This document shows positions 27,578 to 35,995 of a stretch of 64,000 bases of DNA, one piece after another; positions within the stretch are counted from its first letter, which is position 1, and each line of letters opens with the position of its first letter. The translations under genes were made by a program, and so were the position numbers. The DNA comes from CAZNFR01 sp964572225 (GTDB lineage: Bacteria; Bacteroidota; Bacteroidia; Bacteroidales; GCA-2748055): assembly GCA_964572225.1 (NCBI GenBank), contig CAZNFR010000008.1, positions 5,251 through 69,250 on the forward strand, read 5' to 3'. The notes beneath the pieces were generated by a model. That model searched no databases. It saw only the letters and a program-made list of their open reading frames with translations, and was not told the origin of the DNA.

Positions 27578-27670
27578 TGTCCGATAAATCTGTATCCTAA
27601 GAGTTTGGCTAAATTACAAATCTTTTTAGAAATGTTCGAATCCGTACGTTAAATGTTACATTTTCGGACA
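27578..27670. promoter_or_regulatory. Inverted pair TGTCCGA / TCGGACA, possible enhancer sites
   Basis: TGTCCGA (27578-27584) and its exact inverse TCGGACA (27664-27670) lie about 155 and 70 bases upstream of the -24/-12 element. The second is part of TGTTACATTTTCGGACA, an imperfect palindrome. The distances suit binding sites for the NtrC-type activator. Confidence 0.4.
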
Positions 27671-27736
27671 CTTTCTAAATTAATTGTTAAATAATCCTTA
27701 GCTTTATATTATTGTAAATCAAGGCTATTAAATATG

Positions 27737-27752
27737 TGGCATAATTAATGTT
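27737..27752 (+). promoter_or_regulatory. Sigma-54 promoter of the export operon
   Basis: TGGCATAATTAATGTT fits TGGCACG-N4-TTGCW with GG at -24 and TG at -12; the usual C of the -12 element is T. It lies 27 bases before the ATG at 27780 and faces away from an NtrC-type activator gene. Confidence 0.6.
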
Positions 27753-27779
27753 AAAAATAAAGGAAATTTCTTCGCTGTC

Positions 27780-29054
27780 ATGAACGGAATGGATAGAAAA
27801 ATTGAAAAGCCAAAAGGCCTTTCCAAAAAAACAATTTGGATTATCATTGCATCAGCCGCAGCCCTGCTGATCCTTTACTTCATCATTTTCGGGGACAAAA
27901 GTTCAAAGCTCAATGTTGATTATGAAAAGCTTGCCATCGAAAGGGTCGAGAATGATGTTTTTCAGGATTATATTGCTGTTCAGGGAGTTGTGGAGCCCAT
28001 TAAAACAATTTATCTCGATGCCGTGGAGGGAGGAAGGGTAGAGGAGATCCTTCGGGAGGAGGGAAGTACCCTTAAACAAGGCGATGTGATCATGAGGCTT
28101 TCAAACAACAATCTTATTCTTGAAATATCCAATACCGAGGCACAGGTACTACGCACGATCAACGAATTGAGGAATGCAAGGAATTTTATGCAACAGCAAT
28201 TGCTCTCCTCTAGTATTCAGATCCTCGAGCTCAGCAAACAGGTAAAGCAACTGAAACGGCAATACGAAAAGAATCTGCTGCTGTATAAGGATAAGCATAT
28301 TTCCGAAGAAGAGTTTCAAACTTCGGAAGAAGAGTTTGAGACTGCAATGAAACTTCTTGAACTTAACAAAGAATACCACAGGCAGGATTCCATATACCGG
28401 AAGGTACAGGTGAGCACCCTCGAATCATCGGTTTCAACCATGAGCAATAATCTTGAACTCGCACGCTCACGCCTGGAAAATCTGAATATTAAAGCTCCGG
28501 TCGATGGAGAGCTCGCTACCTTAAATCCGGAAATAGGAGAGGTTGTCAATTACGGAAACCGGATCGGGACCGTAAACATCCTGGATTCCTACAAACTCAG
28601 AGTGGAAATTGACGAACATTATGTGGCCAGAGTTAGCCGCGGACTTTACAGTGAATGTGATTTTGCAGGGGATAAATACCCGGCCAGGATCATTAAAACC
28701 TACCCGGAAGTACAGAACGGTCGATTTGCAGTGGATATGGTTTTTACCGAAGGAGTTCCAAGGCAAATCAAAATCGGACAGACTTCCAGGATCAAGCTGG
28801 AGCTTGGCGAGTCGGAAGTGGCCAACCTCATTCCTAAAGGAGGATTTTATCAGAGTACCGGCGGACAGTGGGTTTATGTGGTGGACGAATCAGGAGAGTT
28901 TGCTGTCCGCAGAGATATCAGGATCGGCAGGCAAAATCCGAGGTATTACGAGGTTCTCGACGGACTTGAATCCGGGGATAGGGTAATCGTTTCTTCCTAT
29001 GATAATTTCGGAGACGTCGACAAACTTATTTTGAAGAACAGAAAACAATTATAG
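27780..29054 (+). CDS. HlyD/MacA-type periplasmic adaptor protein
   Basis: This 424-residue membrane-fusion protein has an N-terminal membrane anchor (about 17-36), a split lipoyl/barrel-sandwich domain (about 65-105 and 235-270), a coiled-coil hairpin (about 115-235, long alternating Leu/Lys/Glu helices) and a beta-barrel plus membrane-proximal domain. Such adaptors link an inner-membrane ABC or RND transporter to a TolC-type outer-membrane channel. It starts the operon behind the sigma-54 promoter, followed by an ABC ATPase, a small protein and a TolC protein. A second start three codons in (ATG) is also possible. Confidence 0.92.
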   Translation: MNGMDRKIEKPKGLSKKTIWIIIASAAALLILYFIIFGDKSSKLNVDYEKLAIERVENDVFQDYIAVQGVVEPIKTIYLDAVEGGRVEEILREEGSTLKQGDVIMRLSNNNLILEISNTEAQVLRTINELRNARNFMQQQLLSSSIQILELSKQVKQLKRQYEKNLLLYKDKHISEEEFQTSEEEFETAMKLLELNKEYHRQDSIYRKVQVSTLESSVSTMSNNLELARSRLENLNIKAPVDGELATLNPEIGEVVNYGNRIGTVNILDSYKLRVEIDEHYVARVSRGLYSECDFAGDKYPARIIKTYPEVQNGRFAVDMVFTEGVPRQIKIGQTSRIKLELGESEVANLIPKGGFYQSTGGQWVYVVDESGEFAVRRDIRIGRQNPRYYEVLDGLESGDRVIVSSYDNFGDVDKLILKNRKQL

Positions 29055-29068
29055 AAAAACTTAAGATT

Positions 29069-29752
29069 ATGATTAAAACAGTTGACCTTACCAAGGTTTT
29101 CCGCACCGATGAAGTGGAAACCACCGCACTAAACAAAGTGAACATGGAGATTGACCGTGGTGAGTTTGTGGCCATTATGGGTCCTTCGGGATGCGGAAAA
29201 TCTACCCTTCTGAACATTATCGGATTGCTCGATAATCCAAGCTCCGGTGAAATGTACTTCCTGGATAAAGAGGTTTCCGGGTTCTCTGAAAGATCAAGGA
29301 CGAATCTTAGAAAATCCAACATTGGTTTTGTTTTTCAAAGCTTTAACCTGATTGATGAACTTAATGTTTTCGAAAATGTGGAGCTACCCCTTCTTTATCA
29401 GAAGGTTTCATCATCCGACCGGAAAAAAAGAGTGGAAGAGGTGCTGGACAGGATGAAAATCTCCCACAGGAAAAAGCACTTCCCCCAGCAACTCTCCGGC
29501 GGACAGCAACAAAGGGTTGCCATCGCAAGAGCCGTGGTTTCAAAACCCCATCTGATCCTTGCGGATGAGCCTACAGGTAACCTTGATTCTGCCAATGGGG
29601 AAGAGGTAATGAACCTTCTGACCGAACTTAACCAGGAAGGTACCACCGTGATTATGGTAACCCATTCACCCACCGATGCTGACAAAGCCCACAGGATCAT
29701 TCAGCTTTTCGACGGACATATTGTCACGGAAAATATCAAACAGAGAATCTGA
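29069..29752 (+). CDS. MacB/LolD-type ABC transporter ATPase
   Basis: This 227-residue ATPase has Walker A GPSGCGKST, Q-loop FVFQSFNLID, signature LSGGQQQR, Walker B LILADEPTGNLD and the switch His in VTHSPTDAD. It belongs to the MacB/LolD/FtsE group, whose permeases are separate FtsX-like or fused MacB-type proteins. It lies 14 bases after the adaptor gene. No permease gene occurs in the cluster, so its membrane partner must be encoded elsewhere. Confidence 0.95.
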   Translation: MIKTVDLTKVFRTDEVETTALNKVNMEIDRGEFVAIMGPSGCGKSTLLNIIGLLDNPSSGEMYFLDKEVSGFSERSRTNLRKSNIGFVFQSFNLIDELNVFENVELPLLYQKVSSSDRKKRVEEVLDRMKISHRKKHFPQQLSGGQQQRVAIARAVVSKPHLILADEPTGNLDSANGEEVMNLLTELNQEGTTVIMVTHSPTDADKAHRIIQLFDGHIVTENIKQRI

Positions 29753-29782
29753 TCGTTTTTACCTATTTTAAAGCCTATTGTC

Positions 29783-30070
29783 ATGAAAGATTTGTGCGTG
29801 CCTATACCGAATTTTGGCGAGGCTGAGTTTGCAGAGATCGAACTCAGGGTAGGAGAAAAGAAAGTCAATTATAACTACCGCGTGGTCTCGTTTCCCTGGG
29901 ATGAGGAAGAGGATCGAAGCCATTACGAAGATGAGCTCTCACTCTCTCTTGCCCGGGTGCAAAGACTCAAAAAGTCGATTGAAAGCTATGACAATAGCTG
30001 GGAACTGATCCAGATTTTCAATCCCCTGGAAAATGCAAAGCATATTCAGGTTTTATACCGAAAAAAATAA
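29783..30070 (+). CDS. Conserved hypothetical protein between ABC ATPase and TolC genes
   Basis: I do not recognise a family. The 95-residue protein is acidic in the middle (DEEEDRSHYEDELSLS) and has no signal peptide or membrane helix, so it is probably cytoplasmic. Residues about 20-45 look like a beta-hairpin, followed by a helix (about 50-75) and a terminal strand (HIQVLYRKK). It starts 30 bases after the ATPase gene and is 81 bases before the TolC gene, where a permease gene would usually be. A role with the ATPase is possible but unproven. Confidence 0.7.
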   Translation: MKDLCVPIPNFGEAEFAEIELRVGEKKVNYNYRVVSFPWDEEEDRSHYEDELSLSLARVQRLKKSIESYDNSWELIQIFNPLENAKHIQVLYRKK

Positions 30071-30151
30071 CAACAGAATCATTTCCTCCTTTTCTGCAGG
30101 AAGCATTGAAACTCGTGCAGATTTGGGGCTTATAAGCATAAGGATTTCATT

Positions 30152-31501
30152 ATGAGATTAGTAACATCTGGCCTGTTCATTTTTGCTTTCGTTGCCGGTG
30201 CTTTCGCGCAGCAACAAACCTGGACTTTGCAGGACTGTATCAGCTATGCGCACGAGAACAATCTCACGATCAAGAGGGAAGAACTCAATACTCAACTTGC
30301 CGTGGAAGATTATGAGCAATCACGCTTTGATCTGCTTCCAAATCTGAATTTCGGTGCCAATCATGATATCAGCTCTGGTCGTTCGCTTAACCTGGAAACC
30401 TATGAGTATGAAAACCGGAAAATTCAGCAGGGATCGGTTGGCCTTCGGAGCAGGGTTACGGTTTTTAGCGGACTGGAAAATCTGAACAATATTCAAAAGC
30501 AGAAATTCCTTTTCATGAAAAGTGAAGAGGATCTTAAGAAGGTCAAAAATGATATCAGCCTGAGCATTGCAACCAACTACCTGCAGATTCTTTTTGATGA
30601 GGAGATCCTGGAGGTGGCCAAATCCCAGTATGAAGTTACCCGGCTGCAGGTGGAGAGAACAGAAAGGCTGGTGGAGGTGGGCAATGTGGCCAAGGGAGAA
30701 CTGCTTGAGATCAAGGCCCAGGCGGCCACGGAGAAACTCAATGTTACCAATGCAGAAAATAACCTTCATCTCTCTGTACTTGATCTTACCCAGTTGCTGG
30801 ATCTCGATTCAATCGGGAACTTTACCATTTACAGGCCGGAGGATCTGAGTGTGGAATCCCTCGGATTACCTGCACCGGTAGACAAGGTCTTCGAAACCTC
30901 ACTAATGGTGATGCCAGAGATCCAGGGTTCCGGGTATTTTGTTCAGAGCGCTGAAAAGGATCTGGCCATTGCCCGGAGTCAGAGATGGCCGGAGCTTTAT
31001 CTCGATGGATTGTACTATTCCAGGTATGTTAACGGATTGATGAATCCCCTGGATACCATCCCGCCTTTTGATGATTATCTACTCACCGACCAAATTGTCG
31101 ATAATCAGTATCGCCAGCTTACCGTGGGCATTGCGATTCCCCTCTTTAACCGGTTTAATACCCAAACCCAGATTTCCAAATCCAAAATCAACCTGGAAGA
31201 TGCGGAATTGCAAAGGGAACTGGCAAGACAGTCTCTGTACAAAACCATTCAGCAGTCACACGCCGATGCACTGGCTGCTTTGGAAAAATATAATTCGGCT
31301 TTTGAGGCAGTCAGTTCCAATGAGGAGGCATTTAACTACACACAGCAAAAGTTTGAAGTCGGATTGGTGAATTCGGTCGATTTCAACATAGCCAAAAATA
31401 ACCTTACCCGGGCAAGATCCGATCTCGTTCAGGCGAAGTTCGAGTATATCTTCAAAATGAAGATCCTTGATTTTTACCAGGGCAAACCCATCTCACTATA
31501 A
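30152..31501 (+). CDS. TolC family outer membrane efflux protein
   Basis: This 449-residue protein has a signal peptide (1-19, AGAFA) and two halves of the OEP (outer-membrane efflux) type, each with long alpha-helices (about 45-80, 125-205, 320-400) and short strands. TolC trimers form the outer-membrane exit duct of tripartite exporters. It is the last gene of the export operon and ends at a clear terminator hairpin. Confidence 0.93.
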   Translation: MRLVTSGLFIFAFVAGAFAQQQTWTLQDCISYAHENNLTIKREELNTQLAVEDYEQSRFDLLPNLNFGANHDISSGRSLNLETYEYENRKIQQGSVGLRSRVTVFSGLENLNNIQKQKFLFMKSEEDLKKVKNDISLSIATNYLQILFDEEILEVAKSQYEVTRLQVERTERLVEVGNVAKGELLEIKAQAATEKLNVTNAENNLHLSVLDLTQLLDLDSIGNFTIYRPEDLSVESLGLPAPVDKVFETSLMVMPEIQGSGYFVQSAEKDLAIARSQRWPELYLDGLYYSRYVNGLMNPLDTIPPFDDYLLTDQIVDNQYRQLTVGIAIPLFNRFNTQTQISKSKINLEDAELQRELARQSLYKTIQQSHADALAALEKYNSAFEAVSSNEEAFNYTQQKFEVGLVNSVDFNIAKNNLTRARSDLVQAKFEYIFKMKILDFYQGKPISL

Positions 31502-31531
31502 TTCACTGCCTTCAAGCAGTTTTGTAAAATC

Positions 31532-31568
31532 ATGCCGGAATTGATCCTATCGTTCCGGCATTTTTTTT
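31532..31568 (+). terminator. Intrinsic terminator after the export operon
   Basis: A 9-bp stem, ATGCCGGAA / TTCCGGCAT, with a 12-base loop is followed by seven T. It lies 30 bases after the tolC-like gene stop. Confidence 0.85.
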
Positions 31569-31646
31569 ACGAAAAACCTAAAAAAAGACCTTTCATTTTG
31601 AATCCCGGGGAAGGGCATTACGTTCAATACCTAAAACCGCGTACCT

Positions 31647-32192
31647 ATGAGGAAAATACTGATCACTCTAATCCTTTCTTCTGTCCTTATCCATGTTTCT
31701 GCACAATCTTTCAATACCGGAAAGCTTCTGGACCGGGGGACCTATTCCCTGGGAGCCAATCCCCTTTTTACCGGATCCAATAATGCCTTCAGCATGTACC
31801 TGCACGGGGACGCCGGGTTGTCACGAAAAATGGACTTTGCGGTCCGATATGGGATCTTTGAAGGGGACGATTATTTCGGTGCCGATTTTGAATGGGGACT
31901 TTATTATACACCCGGAATACAACTTTCTCTGGTCACCGGTGCCCACGTTCAAAGGGATATGGGACTGGATTTGGGCTTATGTGTGTCTTTTTCGCTTACT
32001 CCGGAGATCTACCTTTTTTCCGGGATGGATATGGATATTGAATTTGATGCTGAAACTGAGTTTTTCACCTGGATCCCGATCGGACTGGAGATCTATCTTC
32101 GAAGGCAGTTGTCGGTGATCATGGAAGCCGACCTGGCAATTTCCGAATTTGCCCCGAATCTGTTTGGGGGAGGGGTAGCGGTTTATTTCTGA
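31647..32192 (+). CDS. Small outer-membrane beta-barrel protein
   Basis: This 181-residue protein has a signal peptide (1-19, HVSAQ) and then alternating strands rich in Gly and aromatic residues (GTYSLGANPLF, MDFAVRYGIF, FGADFEWGLYYTP), ending in an aromatic residue (GGGVAVYF) as expected for barrel insertion by BAM. Function is unknown. Its 3' end overlaps the 3' end of the convergent GNAT gene by 10 bases. Confidence 0.75.
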   Translation: MRKILITLILSSVLIHVSAQSFNTGKLLDRGTYSLGANPLFTGSNNAFSMYLHGDAGLSRKMDFAVRYGIFEGDDYFGADFEWGLYYTPGIQLSLVTGAHVQRDMGLDLGLCVSFSLTPEIYLFSGMDMDIEFDAETEFFTWIPIGLEIYLRRQLSVIMEADLAISEFAPNLFGGGVAVYF

Positions 32193-32695
32193 ACAATCCC
32201 CTTTTCCAAACAAAAAAACAAATCTTTCTGATAGGCCAGGTTTATTTCCCGTACTTTTCGGTACCCTGTTTTTTCGTAAAGTCTTCTGGCCTGAAGGTTT
32301 TTGGAAATGACATCCAGGCGGATGGAAGTAAACTGATTATTTGCTGCAAATTCCTCTGCGTAAATCATCATTTTTTCTGCGATCCCCCTGTTCCGGAAGG
32401 AAGGGTGTACCCCCAGCCTGTGTACCACCAGGTAAGAATCTCCAAACTCCCATTCGAGTTCCGAATATTCATCCGGTTGTCGGTTATCCAGACACATGGC
32501 AGCGAATATGACTTCGTTTTCCCGGAATACATGAAGGTTCCCATTTAGGATGTCTTTCCTTACGGTTTCAGGATCGGGGTAAGCATAATTCCAGTTGAAG
32601 AGTCCGGCTTTGTTCATCAGGGGAACGCATGACCGGTAGATATACATCACGCCGGTAAAATCATCAATTTCAGCTTTTTCGATTTTTGCAATCAT
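32183..32695 (-). CDS. GNAT family N-acetyltransferase
   Basis: This 170-residue GNAT enzyme shows the acetyl-CoA binding motif A, VHRLGVHPSFRNRGIAEKMM (about 93-112), and motif B NLQARRLYEKTGYRKV near the C-terminus. The substrate is not predictable. The ATG overlaps the stop of the upstream amidohydrolase gene (ATGA at 32692-32695), indicating translational coupling, so the two may act on related compounds. Confidence 0.9.
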   Translation of the reverse strand: MIAKIEKAEIDDFTGVMYIYRSCVPLMNKAGLFNWNYAYPDPETVRKDILNGNLHVFRENEVIFAAMCLDNRQPDEYSELEWEFGDSYLVVHRLGVHPSFRNRGIAEKMMIYAEEFAANNQFTSIRLDVISKNLQARRLYEKTGYRKVREINLAYQKDLFFCLEKGIVQK

Positions 32696-34329
32696 TTTTG
32701 GGATGTGTAGACTTCTTCACCCAGGATTACGGTGGACAGGACGCTGGCTTCCGGAACCTTGTGCAGATCATCCTCCATCAGGTCGGTGTCCAGAATCACA
32801 AAATCGGCAGATTTACCGGGTTCCAGGCTTCCATGACGGTTCTCTTCAAAACCTGCCCTGGCTGCCCAGATGGTCATGGCCCGCAATGCCTGTTCCCGGT
32901 TGAGGGCTTCTTCAGGCTGAAAACCACCTTCCGGGTAAGCCTTCAGGTCTTTTCTGGCTACTCCTGCATAAAAACCCAGAAGAGGATTGATACTTTCAAT
33001 AGGAAAATCACTTCCGTTGGGCAACCAGCCATTGGTATTCAGAAGGGAACGGTAGGTATACGCATGCCTGATCCGTTCTCCCAGCCTTTCATCTGCCCAG
33101 TACATGTCGGAGGTGGCATGAGTGGTTTGTATGGAAGGAATAATGTTGTACTCGCTGAAATAGGAGTAGTCGTCAGGATTTACGATCTGGGCATGTTCAA
33201 TCCGCCAACGCTTATCGTTGGGTCCTCCGAGAAGGTCCGAATATATTTCCAGGATCTTCCGGTTGGCAGCATCCCCGATACAATGGGTATTTACCTGATA
33301 ACCAAAGGAATCGACTTGTAGTGCAATTTCCCTGATATAGTCCTCCGATTTCAGAAAAAGACCGTAATTATCAGGATCATCCGAATATGGTTCCAACAAG
33401 CGGGCTCCTCTTGAACCCAGGGCCCCGTCCATAAAAAGTTTGACAGATCGTATACTTAACCTTTCAGTTGTGAAAATACCCTGCCTCAGGTAATGGTTTA
33501 TATTTTCATCTGTCGGACTTAGCATAGCATAAATTTTCATTTTGAGCTCACCGTTTTTATGCATCTCCCGAATGTTATCAATCACCTCTTTCTCAAGTCC
33601 GGCATCATGCACAGAGGTTAGTCCAACGGCGAAGCACTTTTCCTGGGAATCGAGGAGGGAACGGCGGATCTCCTCTTTTTCCGGTTGCGGTATTTTGTCC
33701 TGAACCAGAGTGATCGCGTTATCAATCAGTATTCCTGTGAGTTGCCCGTCCATCACTTCAATTTCACCGCCCTCTACTTTTGTATTTTCCGTAATCCCTG
33801 CTTTTTTCAATGCAACGGAATTCACCAGGGCTGCATGACCGTCAATCCGGATAAGGATCACAGGCCTTTCGGGAAACATCTCGTCCAGACGGGTCCGATC
33901 CGGAAATCGCTTCACCTCCCAGTCGTTCTGATCCCATCCCCTGCCTGTTATCCAACCCATAGGATGTACCCTGGAGTGTTCCTCGAGTATGCCCAGAATC
34001 TCATCAAAGGATCCGGTTCCGGTAAGATCGGCCGATTGAAGGAAATTGCCATACCCGTAAAAGTGACAATGAGGATCAATGAATCCGGGGTAAACAAACA
34101 TGCCATTCAGGTCTTTGGTTTCCAGGCCTTTATATTTTTTCTCCAACTCTTCCCGGGAACCAAGTGCGAGAATTTGACCATCCCGGATAGCCATCGCTTC
34201 AAAAATGTTAAAATCAGCATCAACGCTATAGATTTTTGCATTGTAAATAATCATATCTGCTTCCTCCTGACTGGGTTTACATCCTGAAATTAAAAGAACC
34301 GTTAAGATCAGCAACGTGAATTTGTTCAT
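32692..34329 (-). CDS. YtcJ-type amidohydrolase, lipoprotein
   Basis: This 545-residue metal-dependent hydrolase of the amidohydrolase superfamily carries the first metal motif GFIDPHCHF, the later HCIGDAANRKILE and the HAQIV motif, and a closing beta domain with LEPGKSADFVILDTD. The lipobox LLISGC puts C17 at the lipid anchor, so it acts outside the cytoplasm. YtcJ-like enzymes hydrolyse amide or formamide bonds in exo-compounds; the substrate is unknown. It precedes and overlaps a GNAT gene. Confidence 0.9.
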   Translation of the reverse strand: MNKFTLLILTVLLISGCKPSQEEADMIIYNAKIYSVDADFNIFEAMAIRDGQILALGSREELEKKYKGLETKDLNGMFVYPGFIDPHCHFYGYGNFLQSADLTGTGSFDEILGILEEHSRVHPMGWITGRGWDQNDWEVKRFPDRTRLDEMFPERPVILIRIDGHAALVNSVALKKAGITENTKVEGGEIEVMDGQLTGILIDNAITLVQDKIPQPEKEEIRRSLLDSQEKCFAVGLTSVHDAGLEKEVIDNIREMHKNGELKMKIYAMLSPTDENINHYLRQGIFTTERLSIRSVKLFMDGALGSRGARLLEPYSDDPDNYGLFLKSEDYIREIALQVDSFGYQVNTHCIGDAANRKILEIYSDLLGGPNDKRWRIEHAQIVNPDDYSYFSEYNIIPSIQTTHATSDMYWADERLGERIRHAYTYRSLLNTNGWLPNGSDFPIESINPLLGFYAGVARKDLKAYPEGGFQPEEALNREQALRAMTIWAARAGFEENRHGSLEPGKSADFVILDTDLMEDDLHKVPEASVLSTVILGEEVYTSQK

Positions 34330-34425
34330 GGGTATAATTATTGATTCGCACGAAACGAAGATACTTAATCTGGAGTAAATTCAATTTTGTTCAATGTATA
34401 TAACAGCGTTGTCGCACAATGGTTA

Positions 34426-34533
34426 ATGGAAGAGGGATTTAAACCCATGGAGTTGTACAATTATTGCAGGGAAAAGTCGTTTTATTTCGGCGCTGAGGAT
34501 ATTAATAGTAATTTTGCTTTTCTTAATTCATGA
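34426..34533 (+). CDS. Possible 35-residue small protein coupled to the next gene
   Basis: An open frame starts at ATG 34426 (or TTG 34387) and ends in TGA at 34531-34533, overlapping the ATG of the following lipoprotein gene (ATGA). The composition is gene-like (MEEGFKPMELYNYC, then GAEDINSNFAFL). It has no signal peptide or membrane helix. It may be a real coupled small protein, a leader peptide or the remnant of a longer gene; the frame is closed by a stop at 34366. No family is recognised. Confidence 0.3.
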   Translation: MEEGFKPMELYNYCREKSFYFGAEDINSNFAFLNS

Positions 34534-35954
34534 AAGTCAGGATACTCATATTAGGGCTTGCCTCCCTTCTGGTCCTGGTTCACTGTGAACCTGAGAGTTT
34601 TATCACCAGGGATGATGCACGCCTCAGCTTTTCGGTGGATACCGTATATTTTGATACGGTATTTACCACACTCGGAACGGTTACGCGTACGTTCACCATT
34701 CATAATACCCATAAGGATTTTATTCGGATATCCAGTCTGGAACTGGCTGGAGGGGATAATTCGGTTTTTCGCATTAACGTAGACGGACTGAAAGGTTCAA
34801 GATTCACAGATATTGAAATTCCTCCCAGGGATAGCATCTACATATTTGTGGAAGCCACTCTGGATCCCAACAATAATCCGGATATCCTTTTGCAACAGGA
34901 TAGTATCGTTACGGTTACCAACGGAAATGTGCAGGATGTGAATCTGGTTGCCTGGGGGCAGGATGTACACATTCTGAGGCAGGCGGTTCTGGAAACGCAG
35001 ACCTGGACCTCCGAAAAACCCTATCTGATTCTTGATTATGCTTTTGTGGACTCATCCCAGGTTTTGACCCTTTTACCGGGTACCCGGGTTTATCTGCACA
35101 GAAGCGCAATTTTATTTGTGGATGGAACGCTGCAGGCAGAAGGTACTGTAGATCAACCTGTATCTTTTTCGGGCGACCGGCTTGAAGAACTTTATGAAGA
35201 TATACCCGGACAATGGGGTGGTATTTATTTCTTTCCCAACAGCCGGGAAAATCTGCTGGATCATACCGAGATCAGGGGCGCCACCTTTGGGGTCTGGATC
35301 GATAATGAGGCAGAATCCCTTACCCGGCTTCAAATAAATAACTCCAAAATACAACATATCAGTTCTTATGGACTGCTTTCCTACAATGCCATCGTCTCCG
35401 GATACAATACCGTTTTTGCAAACCTGGGTGGTTCTGCCATCCTGGCCATTGGTGGAGAGTATGAATTTAATCATCTTACCGTTGCCAATCGATGGGGTTT
35501 TTCACCTTCCCGACAGCTTCCCTCAGTGGTTCTGTCGAATTACATAATTCGCGACTCTGCTCTCAATAACGGGGTAGTTCTGAAGATACCGGTAATTAGA
35601 GACCTAAGAAAAGCCAATTTTGGAAATTGCATTATTTGGGGGGATCAACAGGCCGAAATTGGTCTGGATCCTTTTGACGGTCAGGGCATGTTTGACTATA
35701 ATTTTGAAAGATGCCTGGGCAAAGCTTTGGAATCTGATCTGCAAACAGGGAACTTTTCCGGCTTTATCAATAATGTCAACCCGCGATTCATTTCCTGGGA
35801 AGACTATAATTTCGAACTCGACACCTTGTCGCCTGCCAAAGATACGGCCCTGATTTCCATATCGAATAATTTCCCTTTCGATTTAAATGGCAATGACCGA
35901 CTGGCAGACGGGAAGCCAGATCTGGGCGCATTCGAAAGAATTGAAGAGAACTAG
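34530..35954 (+). CDS. Lipoprotein with right-handed beta-helix domain
   Basis: This 474-residue lipoprotein (lipobox LVLVHC, C19) has an N-terminal Ig-like domain (about 35-150, VTRTFTIHNTHKDF, of the choice-of-anchor kind) and a right-handed parallel beta-helix (about 165-400; LLPGTRVYLHRSAILFVDGTLQAEGT and repeated short strands). It ends with SPAKDTALISISNNFPFDLNGN and LGAFERIE, typical of these surface proteins. No catalytic residues of pectate lyases are obvious, so it may bind glycans or be structural. The start overlaps the stop of a possible small upstream frame. Confidence 0.8.
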   Translation: MKVRILILGLASLLVLVHCEPESFITRDDARLSFSVDTVYFDTVFTTLGTVTRTFTIHNTHKDFIRISSLELAGGDNSVFRINVDGLKGSRFTDIEIPPRDSIYIFVEATLDPNNNPDILLQQDSIVTVTNGNVQDVNLVAWGQDVHILRQAVLETQTWTSEKPYLILDYAFVDSSQVLTLLPGTRVYLHRSAILFVDGTLQAEGTVDQPVSFSGDRLEELYEDIPGQWGGIYFFPNSRENLLDHTEIRGATFGVWIDNEAESLTRLQINNSKIQHISSYGLLSYNAIVSGYNTVFANLGGSAILAIGGEYEFNHLTVANRWGFSPSRQLPSVVLSNYIIRDSALNNGVVLKIPVIRDLRKANFGNCIIWGDQQAEIGLDPFDGQGMFDYNFERCLGKALESDLQTGNFSGFINNVNPRFISWEDYNFELDTLSPAKDTALISISNNFPFDLNGNDRLADGKPDLGAFERIEEN

Positions 35955-35995
35955 CTGATTTTTCGCTTTTTTTCCCATAAAGTTTAAAAAGCTGT

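Noticed and set aside
32686..33321. 211-codon open frame on the plus strand
   Set aside because: It lies fully antisense to the amidohydrolase gene, which has clear metal-binding motifs.
33685..34287. 200-codon open frame on the plus strand
   Set aside because: Also antisense to the amidohydrolase gene; no recognisable domain or signal.
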